Part shown: positions 14,336 to 21,824 of the stretch, piece by piece | How the letters are laid out: every line of letters starts with the position of its first letter | Position numbering within the stretch: the stretch's first letter is position 1 | Source of the DNA: Abyssibius sp040880065 | GTDB lineage: Bacteria > Pseudomonadota > Alphaproteobacteria > Rhodobacterales > Rhodobacteraceae | Length of the DNA: 25,230 nt | Reading direction: 5' to 3' | NCBI GenBank assembly: GCA_040880065.1 | Contig: JBBDJE010000037.1 | Location: 1-25,230 of the forward strand | Position numbers and translations under genes: made by a program | The notes under the pieces: generated by a model | Database searches by the model: none | Told to the model about the DNA's origin: nothing | Seen by the model: the letters and a program-made list of their open reading frames with translations, nothing else

Positions 14336-15706
14336 ATGCTAACGAACGACCAGATCAGCCAATGGGACCGGGACCATCTGTTCCACCCTTCAACCCATCT
14401 TGCCAAACACGCGCGCGGTGATACGCCGAACCGGATCATGACCGGCGGCAAGGGCGTGTGGATCGAAGATCGTGAAGGGAACCGCCTGCTGGACGCATTT
14501 GCGGGGCTTTACTGCGTGAATGTCGGCTATGGGCGCACCGAAATTGCCGATGCGATTGCCGAACAGGCGCGTGAACTGGCCTATTATCATGCCTATGTCG
14601 GGCACGGCACCGAAGCCGCTATCACGCTTGCGCATATGATCCTTGAGCGCGCGCCTGACAATATGTCGAAGGTCTATTTCGGTCTTGGCGGGTCGGATGC
14701 GAACGAGACGAATATCAAGCTGGTTTGGTATTACAACAATATCCTCGGGCGCCCGCAAAAGAAGAAGATTATCTCGCGTTGGCGCGGGTATCACGGTTCG
14801 GGCCTGATGACGGGGTCGTTGACGGGCCTGAAGCTGTTTCACCAGAAATTCGATCTGCCGTTCTCGCAGGTTATCCACACCGAAGCGCCCTATTATTTTC
14901 GTCGCCCGGATGCGGCGATGTCGGAGGCGGATTTTACGGCCCATTGTGTGGCCAGGCTTGAGGAGATGATCGAAGCCGAAGGCGCGGACACAATCGCAGC
15001 TTTTATCGGCGAGCCGGTTTTGGGCACTGGCGGGCTTGTGCCGCCACCAAAGGGTTACTGGCCGGCCATTCAGGCTGTGCTTGACAGGCATGACATCTTG
15101 CTGATCGCCGATGAGGTCGTGACAGGCTTTGGCCGCCTTGGCAGTGAATTCGGCTCAACACATTACGGCATCCGGCCCGATATCATCACCATCGCCAAGG
15201 GTCTGACCTCGGCCTATGCGCCGCTTTCGGGTTCGATTGTCGGCGACCGGATGTGGGAGGTTCTGATGCGCGGCACCGACGAGAACGGCGCGATCGGCCA
15301 CGGCTGGACCTATTCCGCCCATCCGATTGGCGCAGCGGCCGGTGTGGCGAACCTGAAGTTGATCGACAGCCTTGGGCTGGTGGCGAATGCGGCGGATGTT
15401 GGTGCCTATCTGCAGGATGCGCTGCGCCAGCGGCTTGGTGCGCACGCCAATGTCGGGGATATCCGCGGCGAGGGCATGTTGGCTGCGGTGGAATTCGTAG
15501 CCGACCGTGACAAATCCACCTTCTTTGATCCATCGCAAATGGTCGGCGCGCGCGTTGTCGCTGCAATGCTGGAGCGCGGCGTTGTTGCCCGCGCCATGCC
15601 GGAGGGGGATATCGCGGGCTTTGCACCGCCGCTATGCCTGACCCGGGATGAAGCCGACCAGATTGCCGATGCCGCCGCCGCCGCTGTGCACAAGGTGCTG
15701 GGCTAG
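14336..15706 (+). CDS. atf: Class III aminotransferase DoeD/Atf (diaminobutyrate transaminase of ectoine breakdown)
   Basis: The product has 456 residues from the ATG at 14336, chosen because AGGAG lies five bases upstream; an upstream ATG (14321) and TTG (14276) lack ribosome sites. Class III PLP aminotransferase motifs are in order: GLYCVNVGYGR (58-67), GLGGSDANETNIKL (116-129), RWRGYHGS (148-155), the PLP-nitrogen aspartate D259 in ADEVVTGFGR, and the cofactor lysine K288 in ITIAKGLTSAYAPLSG. It is of the omega-amino acid:pyruvate type. In ectoine catabolism it converts L-2,4-diaminobutyrate to aspartate beta-semialdehyde, the substrate of Ssd just upstream. On sequence alone other amines are possible substrates. 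Confidence 0.88.
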   Translation: MLTNDQISQWDRDHLFHPSTHLAKHARGDTPNRIMTGGKGVWIEDREGNRLLDAFAGLYCVNVGYGRTEIADAIAEQARELAYYHAYVGHGTEAAITLAHMILERAPDNMSKVYFGLGGSDANETNIKLVWYYNNILGRPQKKKIISRWRGYHGSGLMTGSLTGLKLFHQKFDLPFSQVIHTEAPYYFRRPDAAMSEADFTAHCVARLEEMIEAEGADTIAAFIGEPVLGTGGLVPPPKGYWPAIQAVLDRHDILLIADEVVTGFGRLGSEFGSTHYGIRPDIITIAKGLTSAYAPLSGSIVGDRMWEVLMRGTDENGAIGHGWTYSAHPIGAAAGVANLKLIDSLGLVANAADVGAYLQDALRQRLGAHANVGDIRGEGMLAAVEFVADRDKSTFFDPSQMVGARVVAAMLERGVVARAMPEGDIAGFAPPLCLTRDEADQIADAAAAAVHKVLG

Positions 15707-15872
15707 GCCTGGCGCCTTCTTCTGTTAAAAACCAATGCTTCCTTCCATTCCTGCGAAAGGATCGCACCATCAAACAGAGGGATCAAACACCTAGTCCATT
15801 AATATGGATAACGGTACTGTAAATTAGTTAGCAACGCTTTCAAACCACACATTTTCAGGCCGCTTTTAACCC
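15707..15872. other. Gap between atf and the DUF1674 gene (convergent ends)
   Basis: This 166-base stretch is AT-richer than its surroundings and carries no gene I can support. It contains a small inverted repeat TCCAT-TAAT-ATGGA around 15796-15809 but no clear hairpin with a U-run for either side. Confidence 0.4.
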
Positions 15873-16058
15873 TCAAAAATCGACCGCGATACCCTTCTTC
15901 TCCCAATCACCATAGCGCACGGGTTCCGGGCCGTCGCGTCCGCCCAGTTCTTTGGGCAGTTCGGCTGCGGGTTCGGCATTGCGCGCCTTGGCTTCGGCAA
16001 GGGCGCGGGCGGCAGCGGCCTTGATGCGGGCCTCTTTTTGCTTAACATCATCGTTCAT
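15873..16058 (-). CDS. DUF1674 / SDHAF4-family small protein
   Basis: From the ATG at 16058, preceded by ACAGGAT, the product has 61 residues. A charged Ala/Lys-rich helix (5-35) is followed by the family signature GPEPVRYGDWEKKGIAVDF at the C-terminus. This end is shared with eukaryotic succinate dehydrogenase assembly factor 4 (SDHAF4), which binds flavinated SdhA before it joins the complex; bacterial members are presumed to act likewise, which is an inference. It is divergent from htpX with a 67-base gap. Confidence 0.85.
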   Translation of the reverse strand: MNDDVKQKEARIKAAAARALAEAKARNAEPAAELPKELGGRDGPEPVRYGDWEKKGIAVDF

Positions 16059-16125
16059 ATATCCTGTGTAGCGCGCTCTATGCGTGCTAGACAAGTCTGC
16101 TTACAGATAGGATATGGAGCGTGAT

Positions 16126-17046
16126 ATGGGCTATTTTCGCACAAGTTTGCTGCTTGCGGCACTGACAGCGCTGTTTTTGGGGCTTGGCTGGCTTTTAGGC
16201 GGCGGGTTTGGCGTGGCCATTGCGTTCATTTTTGCGATGGGCACGAATTTCTATGCGTGGTGGAATTCTGACACGCTCGCCTTGTCGCGCCACAATGCCG
16301 AAATGGTCAGCGGCGCGAATAACCCCGAACTGCTTGGACTGGTGAGAGAGTTGGCAGATGAAGCAGGCCTGCCGCACCCGAAAGTGGCGGTAATTCGCAG
16401 TGATGCGCCCAACGCCTTTGCCACCGGGCGCAACCCGCATAACGCCACCGTTGCTGTAACCACCGGCTTGCTTGGCCTTCTGGACCGTGACGAGCTTGCA
16501 GGCGTGATTGCGCACGAGCTTGCGCATATCGAGCAACGCGACACGCTGACCATGACAATCGCTGCCACAGTTGGCGGGGCCATTACCATGCTGGCGCAGT
16601 TTGCGCTGTTCTTTGGTGGCGGGCGCAACCGCGGTGCTATAGGGTTTGTCGGCATCCTTTTAGGCGCGATTTTGGCGCCGATCGCCGCGATGCTGATCCA
16701 GATGATGGTCTCGCGCGGGCGGGAATATGTGGCCGACAGGCGCGGGGCTGAAATATCCAAAGCGCCACTGGCGCTGGCCTCGGCCTTGCAAAAGCTTAGC
16801 GCGCGCGCTGGGCGCATTGAAATGGAAACAGCCGAACGCGCCCCTGCCAGTGCGCATTTGTTTATCGTAAATCCGCTGAGTGGGGCGCGCATGGATAACT
16901 TGTTCTCAACCCATCCAAACCCCGAAAACCGCATTGCGGCGCTCAGGGCATTGGCTGAAACAATGCCGCGCCAAAACACGCAAAAGGCCGGGCGTCGCAC
17001 AGGCACGATTCCGGCTGTGCGACGCCGCAAAGGCCCGTGGGCATGA
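16126..17046 (+). CDS. htpX: Membrane zinc metalloprotease HtpX
   Basis: The product has 306 residues from the ATG at 16126, chosen because GGAG lies six bases upstream; an ATG at 16114 has no well-placed ribosome site. Two N-terminal membrane segments (7-26 and 28-47) are followed by the zinc site HELAH (H130, E131, H134), two further membrane segments (about 143-163 and 172-193), and the third ligand E200 in GREYVADR. This is the M48 HtpX layout. HtpX degrades misfolded membrane proteins, acting alongside FtsH. The basic C-terminal tail (RRTGTIPAVRRRKGPW) is somewhat long. The stop overlaps the rsmB start by four bases (ATGA, 17043-17046). Confidence 0.93.
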   Translation: MGYFRTSLLLAALTALFLGLGWLLGGGFGVAIAFIFAMGTNFYAWWNSDTLALSRHNAEMVSGANNPELLGLVRELADEAGLPHPKVAVIRSDAPNAFATGRNPHNATVAVTTGLLGLLDRDELAGVIAHELAHIEQRDTLTMTIAATVGGAITMLAQFALFFGGGRNRGAIGFVGILLGAILAPIAAMLIQMMVSRGREYVADRRGAEISKAPLALASALQKLSARAGRIEMETAERAPASAHLFIVNPLSGARMDNLFSTHPNPENRIAALRALAETMPRQNTQKAGRRTGTIPAVRRRKGPWA

Positions 17047-18341
17047 GCGCACAACCCCCCGGCCTTGCCGCGCGCCGCGCTGCACTAAGCCTGCTGCATG
17101 CCGTGCAGGTTGAAGGGCAGATGCTGGATGAGGTGGCCGCACCCTTTGCGCGGTTGGAACCCGCAGAAAAGGCCCGCGCGCTTGGCCTTGCACGCGGAGT
17201 GTTGCGCGATATTGGCCGGCTCGATGCGGTATTGGCGCGGTATATGGACCGTCGCCCCGAGCCTGCAACGCTGGATATTTTGCGCCTTGCCGCATGGGAA
17301 TGCCTGCGCGATGGCGTGGCCGCGCATGCGGTCGTGGATAGCACTGTGCAACTGGCCCAAGGCACAGGCCGCACGCGGCGCATGGCAGGTTTGGTAAATG
17401 CCGTTGCACGACGCGTTGCCGCCGATGGCCCCCCGCCCGATTGGCAACACCTTCCACTGCAAGACCTGCCCAAACCACTTAGCGGGCCATTGGCGCGCAG
17501 CTATGGCAAACAGGCATTGGCAGATATGATGCGCGTGCAGGCTGAAGCGCCGCCGTTGGATGTTTCGCTGAAAGACCCTGCAAGGGCTGAAGAATGGGCC
17601 GAAAAACTGGGTGCAGAAATCCTTACCCCGACCACATTGCGCCTGCGCGAATGGGGGCAGGTCAGCGCGCTTGCCGGATTTGAAAGCGGCGATTGGTGGG
17701 TGCAGGATGTGGCCGCCGCCCAGCCCGTGCGGCTGGCGGGCGATGTGGCTGGCCTGCGCGTGCTGGACCTTTGCGCCGCGCCGGGTGGCAAAACACTGCA
17801 ACTGGCCGCCGCCGGTGCCGATGTGACAGCGCTTGATAATTCCGAACACCGGTTGTTGCGCCTGCGCGAAAATCTGGCGCGCACGGGGTTGAGCGCGAAA
17901 ATCGTCGCCGCCGATGCACAGCAATGGGCACCGCAAGTGCCGTTTGATCTTATCGTGCTTGATGCGCCATGTTCAGCCAGCGGCACCATTCGTCGGCACC
18001 CCGACCTGCCCTTCATCAAGACCATGGAAGATATCCGCCCGCTTCTGGAGCTTCAGGCCGCATTGCTGAACCGCGCGCTTGGCTGGCTTGCGCCGAACGG
18101 GCGGCTGATTTACTGCACCTGTTCGCTCCTTCCTGCCGAAGGCGAGGCGCAGATCACCAAGCTTTTGGCAAAGCGCCGCAAATTCCCGCAAATTCGACCG
18201 GCATTGCCCGAAGGTTTGGAGCCCGGCTGGATGGACGAAGATGGCAACCTGCGCCTGCGACCGGATTACTGGGCGGCAAAGGGAGGTATGGACGGCTTCT
18301 TTGCTGCTGTGCTACAGGCCGGACCAGCGCCACATCCCTAA
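17043..18341 (+). CDS. rsmB: 16S rRNA (cytosine-967-C5)-methyltransferase RsmB (NusB domain plus SAM domain)
   Basis: The product has 432 residues. Residues 8-130 form a NusB-like RNA-binding domain (RRAALSLLHAVQ, ARGVLRDIGRLDAVLARY, NAVARRV). The SAM-dependent methyltransferase domain follows with VLDLCAAPGGKT (240-251), the motif IV cysteine C310 in LDAPCSASGTIRRHPD, and the catalytic motif VI cysteine C360 in YCTCSL. The two-cysteine arrangement is that of RNA m5C methyltransferases. It methylates C967 of 16S rRNA. I start it at the ATG overlapping the htpX stop; a GTG six bases upstream is possible. Confidence 0.92.
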   Translation: MSAQPPGLAARRAALSLLHAVQVEGQMLDEVAAPFARLEPAEKARALGLARGVLRDIGRLDAVLARYMDRRPEPATLDILRLAAWECLRDGVAAHAVVDSTVQLAQGTGRTRRMAGLVNAVARRVAADGPPPDWQHLPLQDLPKPLSGPLARSYGKQALADMMRVQAEAPPLDVSLKDPARAEEWAEKLGAEILTPTTLRLREWGQVSALAGFESGDWWVQDVAAAQPVRLAGDVAGLRVLDLCAAPGGKTLQLAAAGADVTALDNSEHRLLRLRENLARTGLSAKIVAADAQQWAPQVPFDLIVLDAPCSASGTIRRHPDLPFIKTMEDIRPLLELQAALLNRALGWLAPNGRLIYCTCSLLPAEGEAQITKLLAKRRKFPQIRPALPEGLEPGWMDEDGNLRLRPDYWAAKGGMDGFFAAVLQAGPAPHP

Positions 18342-18410
18342 AGCTGCAAACTAGGATTTCCGGCACGTTCAAGGCGTGTAAAACAACCAAAGCAAGGCCG
18401 CCGCACCCCT

Positions 18411-20138
18411 ATGGCGCATAAGCACGTTTCACTGGCAACCCCAACCCGCAACGGGCTGCGCAACCGCATGGCGGCCCGCATGGCCACGCTGGGGCGCGCG
18501 CCGCGCGTGTTCAGCTATCATCTGGAACCGCGCAGCATTGGCTCTTATGCGGTGGGCAAACAGTTGATGAGCGGAAATTTCCTGTTTGCCGGCCAGTTGG
18601 TGGAAGCGCCAAATACCTCGATTTGGGCGATTGAGCCGCCATCGGACGATTTTGCCGCGGCCGTGCAAGGTTTTGGCTGGCTTGATGATCTGGCGGCAGT
18701 AGGCGATGCATCGGCGCGCAAGCTGGCGCAACGCTGGCTGTTTGAATGGATCGCCATGGCGGGTGCGGGCAAAGGCGAAGGGTGGCGCCCTGAACTGGCA
18801 GGGCGGCGGCTGATCCGCTGGTGCAGCCACGCGCTGTTCATTCTGAAAGGTCTGTCGCCCGGCCAATCGCGCAGCATTTTCCGCGCCCTTGGCCGGCAGG
18901 TGCGCTATTTGCGGCGGCGCTGGCCCAATGCCCCTGCGGGGCTGGAACGGTTCGAGGCTTTGACCGGCCTGCTATATGCCGGCATTTCGCTGGATGGTTG
19001 CGCACCGCTTGTTGCCCCGATATCCACCACAATCGGGCGCGAATGCGAACGGGTCATTGATGAACATGGCGGCCTTCCCAACCGCAATCCCGAGGCATTG
19101 ATGGAAAGCTTCGTGTTGCTGACCTGGGCGGCGCAGACCCTCGCGGAAGCGCGGCGCGTGGTTGATAAACGCCACCTAGCCGCATTGCTGCGCATTGCGC
19201 CCACGCTGCGCGGGCTGCGGCTGGGTGACGGGGCTTTGGTGCGGTTTCACGGCGGGCGGCGGGGTGAGCCGGGGCGGCTGGACCAAGCCCTGGCCGATGC
19301 AAAGCTGCGCCCCGCCCCGTGCAATGAAAACCTGATGGGGTTTGAGCGGATGGCTGCCGGACGGCTGGCCATTGTCATGGATTGTGCCCCACCCCCCAAA
19401 GGCGCGCTTGGCACCAATGCCCATGCCTCCACGCTCGGGTTTGAAATGTCATCCGGTCGGCGGCCACTTTTGGTGAATTGTGGTGCTGGCGGGCGGTTCG
19501 GGGCTGACTGGCGCCGCGCTTGCCGCGCGACCGCAGCGCATAACACTGTGACCTTGGAGCGCGAATCCTCCAGCATTATCGGCGCGGGCAACCATGGCCA
19601 ACTTAGCACCGGGCCGCGGAATGTAGATGTGTCGCGCGCGCAGGATATGACCGGCACCTGGCTGGCTGCCAGCCATGACGGCTATGCTCCATCCTACGGG
19701 TTAAAGCACGAGCGCCGCCTGTTCCTGTCTATCGACGGGCGCAGGTTTACGGGCGAGGATTCCCTGCGTGCCGACGACCCCGCCCAGCGCGCGAAATTCA
19801 CCAAATCTTTGGGTGATACGCCCACGCTTGGCGTGGCTTTTGTCGCGCATTTTCACATCCACCCCGATATCACACCCTCGATCGACCTTGATGGTCAGGC
19901 GGTCTCGTTGACGCTTAAAAGCAACGAGGTTTGGGTGTTCCGTCAGGATGGCGGCTTGTTGCGGCTGGAGGATTCAGTCTTTCTGGACCAGCGCCGCCTG
20001 AAACCGCGCATGACCAAGCAAATCGTTGTCATGGGGCGCGCCGTCAATTTTGCAGGCCGCATATCATGGAGCCTTGTGCGTGCGCAGGATGGTGGCCGCA
20101 ATACACGCGATATTGCCCCTGAGGATGAAACCGCGTAA
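18411..20138 (+). CDS. Heparinase II/III-family protein
   Basis: The product has 575 residues and no signal peptide. An N-terminal all-alpha toroid-like region (about 60-270, with FEWIAMAGAGKGEGWRP and PEALMESFVLLTWAA) is followed by a beta-rich heparinase II/III domain (about 315-560) with LGTNAHASTLGFEMSSG, VNCGAG and AAHNTVTLE, where the conserved His and Asn resemble the lyase site. Cytoplasmic-looking members of this family stand next to rsmB and purH in many Rhodobacteraceae, so the role is likely housekeeping, perhaps in cell-envelope polysaccharide turnover; the substrate is unknown. The start is an ATG with only a distant AAGG as ribosome site. It lies 69 bases after rsmB and 41 before purH. 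Confidence 0.88.
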   Translation: MAHKHVSLATPTRNGLRNRMAARMATLGRAPRVFSYHLEPRSIGSYAVGKQLMSGNFLFAGQLVEAPNTSIWAIEPPSDDFAAAVQGFGWLDDLAAVGDASARKLAQRWLFEWIAMAGAGKGEGWRPELAGRRLIRWCSHALFILKGLSPGQSRSIFRALGRQVRYLRRRWPNAPAGLERFEALTGLLYAGISLDGCAPLVAPISTTIGRECERVIDEHGGLPNRNPEALMESFVLLTWAAQTLAEARRVVDKRHLAALLRIAPTLRGLRLGDGALVRFHGGRRGEPGRLDQALADAKLRPAPCNENLMGFERMAAGRLAIVMDCAPPPKGALGTNAHASTLGFEMSSGRRPLLVNCGAGGRFGADWRRACRATAAHNTVTLERESSSIIGAGNHGQLSTGPRNVDVSRAQDMTGTWLAASHDGYAPSYGLKHERRLFLSIDGRRFTGEDSLRADDPAQRAKFTKSLGDTPTLGVAFVAHFHIHPDITPSIDLDGQAVSLTLKSNEVWVFRQDGGLLRLEDSVFLDQRRLKPRMTKQIVVMGRAVNFAGRISWSLVRAQDGGRNTRDIAPEDETA

Positions 20139-20179
20139 CTGGGGCGCAACCCGAAAACCAGACAAATTCCGGAGATGCC

Positions 20180-21769
20180 ATGAGCCTAACCGTCACGCCA
20201 ATCAAGCGCGCCCTTATATCAGTGTCCGACAAAACCGGTCTGGTTGAATTTGCCGCAGCACTTGCCGGTCAGGGTGTTGAGATCCTGTCTACAGGCGGAA
20301 CCGCGGCTAGTTTGCGCAAAGCCGGTCTTGCGGTGCGCGATGTGGCCGAGGTTACGCACTATCCCGAAATGATGGACGGGCGGGTGAAAACCCTGCATCC
20401 GGCGGTGCATGGCGGGTTGCTGGCACTGCGCGACAATGCCGAGCACCGCGCCGCGCTTGATACGCATGACATTCCGGAAATCGATCTGCTGGTCGTCAAC
20501 CTATACCCGTTCGAGGCTACGGTGGCTGCGGGGGCCGGATATGACGATTGTATCGAAAATATCGACATTGGCGGCCCTGCAATGATCCGCGCAGCGGCCA
20601 AGAACCACGGTTTTGTAAGCGTGGTGGTTGATGTGGCAGATTACGCTGCCGTGCTTGAGCAGATCACCGCACATGGCGGCACAACGCTGGCCTTTCGCCA
20701 AAACCTTGCGCAAACCGCCTATGCCCGCACGGCGGCCTATGATGCGGCGGTATCCACATGGATGGCCAGCGCGATTGGCGCTGAAAACCCGCGCCGCCGT
20801 GCACAGGCCGGCACATTGGCGCAAAGCCTGCGCTACGGCGAAAACCCGCATCAGGCGGCGGCGTTTTATACCGATGGCTCGGCCCGCCCCGGTGTGGCCA
20901 GCGCCAAACAGCATCAGGGCAAGGAACTGTCCTATAACAACATCAACGACACCGATGCCGCCTTTGAGCTTGTGGCCGAATTTGCGCCCGAAGCTGGCCC
21001 GGTCTGTGCGATTATCAAACATGCGAACCCGTGCGGCGTGGCGCGCGGGGCAACCCTGCTGGAGGCCTACCGCGCCGCCTATAACTGCGACCAAACCTCG
21101 GCCTTTGGCGGGATCGTGGCGTTGAACGGCCCGCTGGATGGTGAAACTGCGGCGGCGATTGTCGAAATCTTCACCGAGGTTGTTATCGCCCCGAGTGTAA
21201 GCGATGAGGCGCGCGAAATTTTTGCCGCCAAGAAAAACCTGCGCCTGCTCACCACAGGTGGCCTGCCGGATGTGCGCGCTGCCGCGCAGATCTGGCGGCA
21301 GGTTTCGGGTGGCTATCTGGTGCAGGACCGCGACAATGGCCATATCAGCGCCGATGATCTGAAGGTTGTAAGCGCGCGCGCACCAAGCCAGGCTGAGCTT
21401 GCCGACCTGATGTTTGCATGGCGCGTGGCCAAGCACGTCAAATCCAACGCCATTGTCTATGTCAAAGACGGCGCGACTGTGGGCGTGGGTGCCGGACAGA
21501 TGAGTCGGGTGGATTCCACCCGTATCGCCGCACGCAAAGCTGCCGATATGGCTGAAAGCCTGGGCCTTTCGCAAAGCCCGACCATTGGGTCGGTTGTGGC
21601 GTCTGATGCGTTCTTTCCTTTTGCCGACGGGTTGATCACCGCAGCCAAGGCGGGCGCAACCGCCATAATCCAGCCCGGCGGCTCGATGCGTGATGACGAG
21701 GTGATCGCCGCTGCCGATGCTGCGGGGCTGGCGATGGTGTTCACCGGCATGCGCCATTTCCGGCACTAG
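20180..21769 (+). CDS. purH: Bifunctional AICAR formyltransferase / IMP cyclohydrolase PurH
   Basis: The product has 529 residues, the normal PurH length, with CCGGAG placed before the ATG. The N-terminal IMP cyclohydrolase domain (1-195) shows SVSDKTG (14-20), STGGTA, and DGRVKTLHPAVHGGLL. The C-terminal AICAR transformylase domain shows RYGENPHQ, GKELSYNNINDTDAA, and the catalytic K280-H281 in IIKHANPCGVA, then QTSAFGGIVALN. It carries out the last two steps of purine synthesis, from AICAR to IMP. It ends eleven bases before the start of the MFS gene, within whose beginning lies a palindromic repeat. Confidence 0.97.
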   Translation: MSLTVTPIKRALISVSDKTGLVEFAAALAGQGVEILSTGGTAASLRKAGLAVRDVAEVTHYPEMMDGRVKTLHPAVHGGLLALRDNAEHRAALDTHDIPEIDLLVVNLYPFEATVAAGAGYDDCIENIDIGGPAMIRAAAKNHGFVSVVVDVADYAAVLEQITAHGGTTLAFRQNLAQTAYARTAAYDAAVSTWMASAIGAENPRRRAQAGTLAQSLRYGENPHQAAAFYTDGSARPGVASAKQHQGKELSYNNINDTDAAFELVAEFAPEAGPVCAIIKHANPCGVARGATLLEAYRAAYNCDQTSAFGGIVALNGPLDGETAAAIVEIFTEVVIAPSVSDEAREIFAAKKNLRLLTTGGLPDVRAAAQIWRQVSGGYLVQDRDNGHISADDLKVVSARAPSQAELADLMFAWRVAKHVKSNAIVYVKDGATVGVGAGQMSRVDSTRIAARKAADMAESLGLSQSPTIGSVVASDAFFPFADGLITAAKAGATAIIQPGGSMRDDEVIAAADAAGLAMVFTGMRHFRH

Positions 21770-21777
21770 CGCGTGCC

Positions 21778-21824
21778 GCATGTTTAACAAGCAGAAAACC
21801 GGTTCCTACTTTTCTGCAACATGC
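21778..21824. repeat. Dispersed palindromic repeat, copy 2 (spans the start of the MFS gene)
   Basis: The outer arms GCATGTT (21778-21784) and AACATGC (21818-21824) are perfect inverted repeats. The inside, GCAGAAAACCGGTTCC and ACTTTT, is nearly the reverse complement of copy 1 at 171-218. The copy begins eight bases after the purH stop. The ATG inside the left arm is the only ATG near the beginning of the MFS frame. Confidence 0.75.

Noticed and set aside
20501..21790. Long minus-strand open frame opposite purH
   Set aside because: PurH motifs are unambiguous on the plus strand; the antisense frame shows no domain signature.
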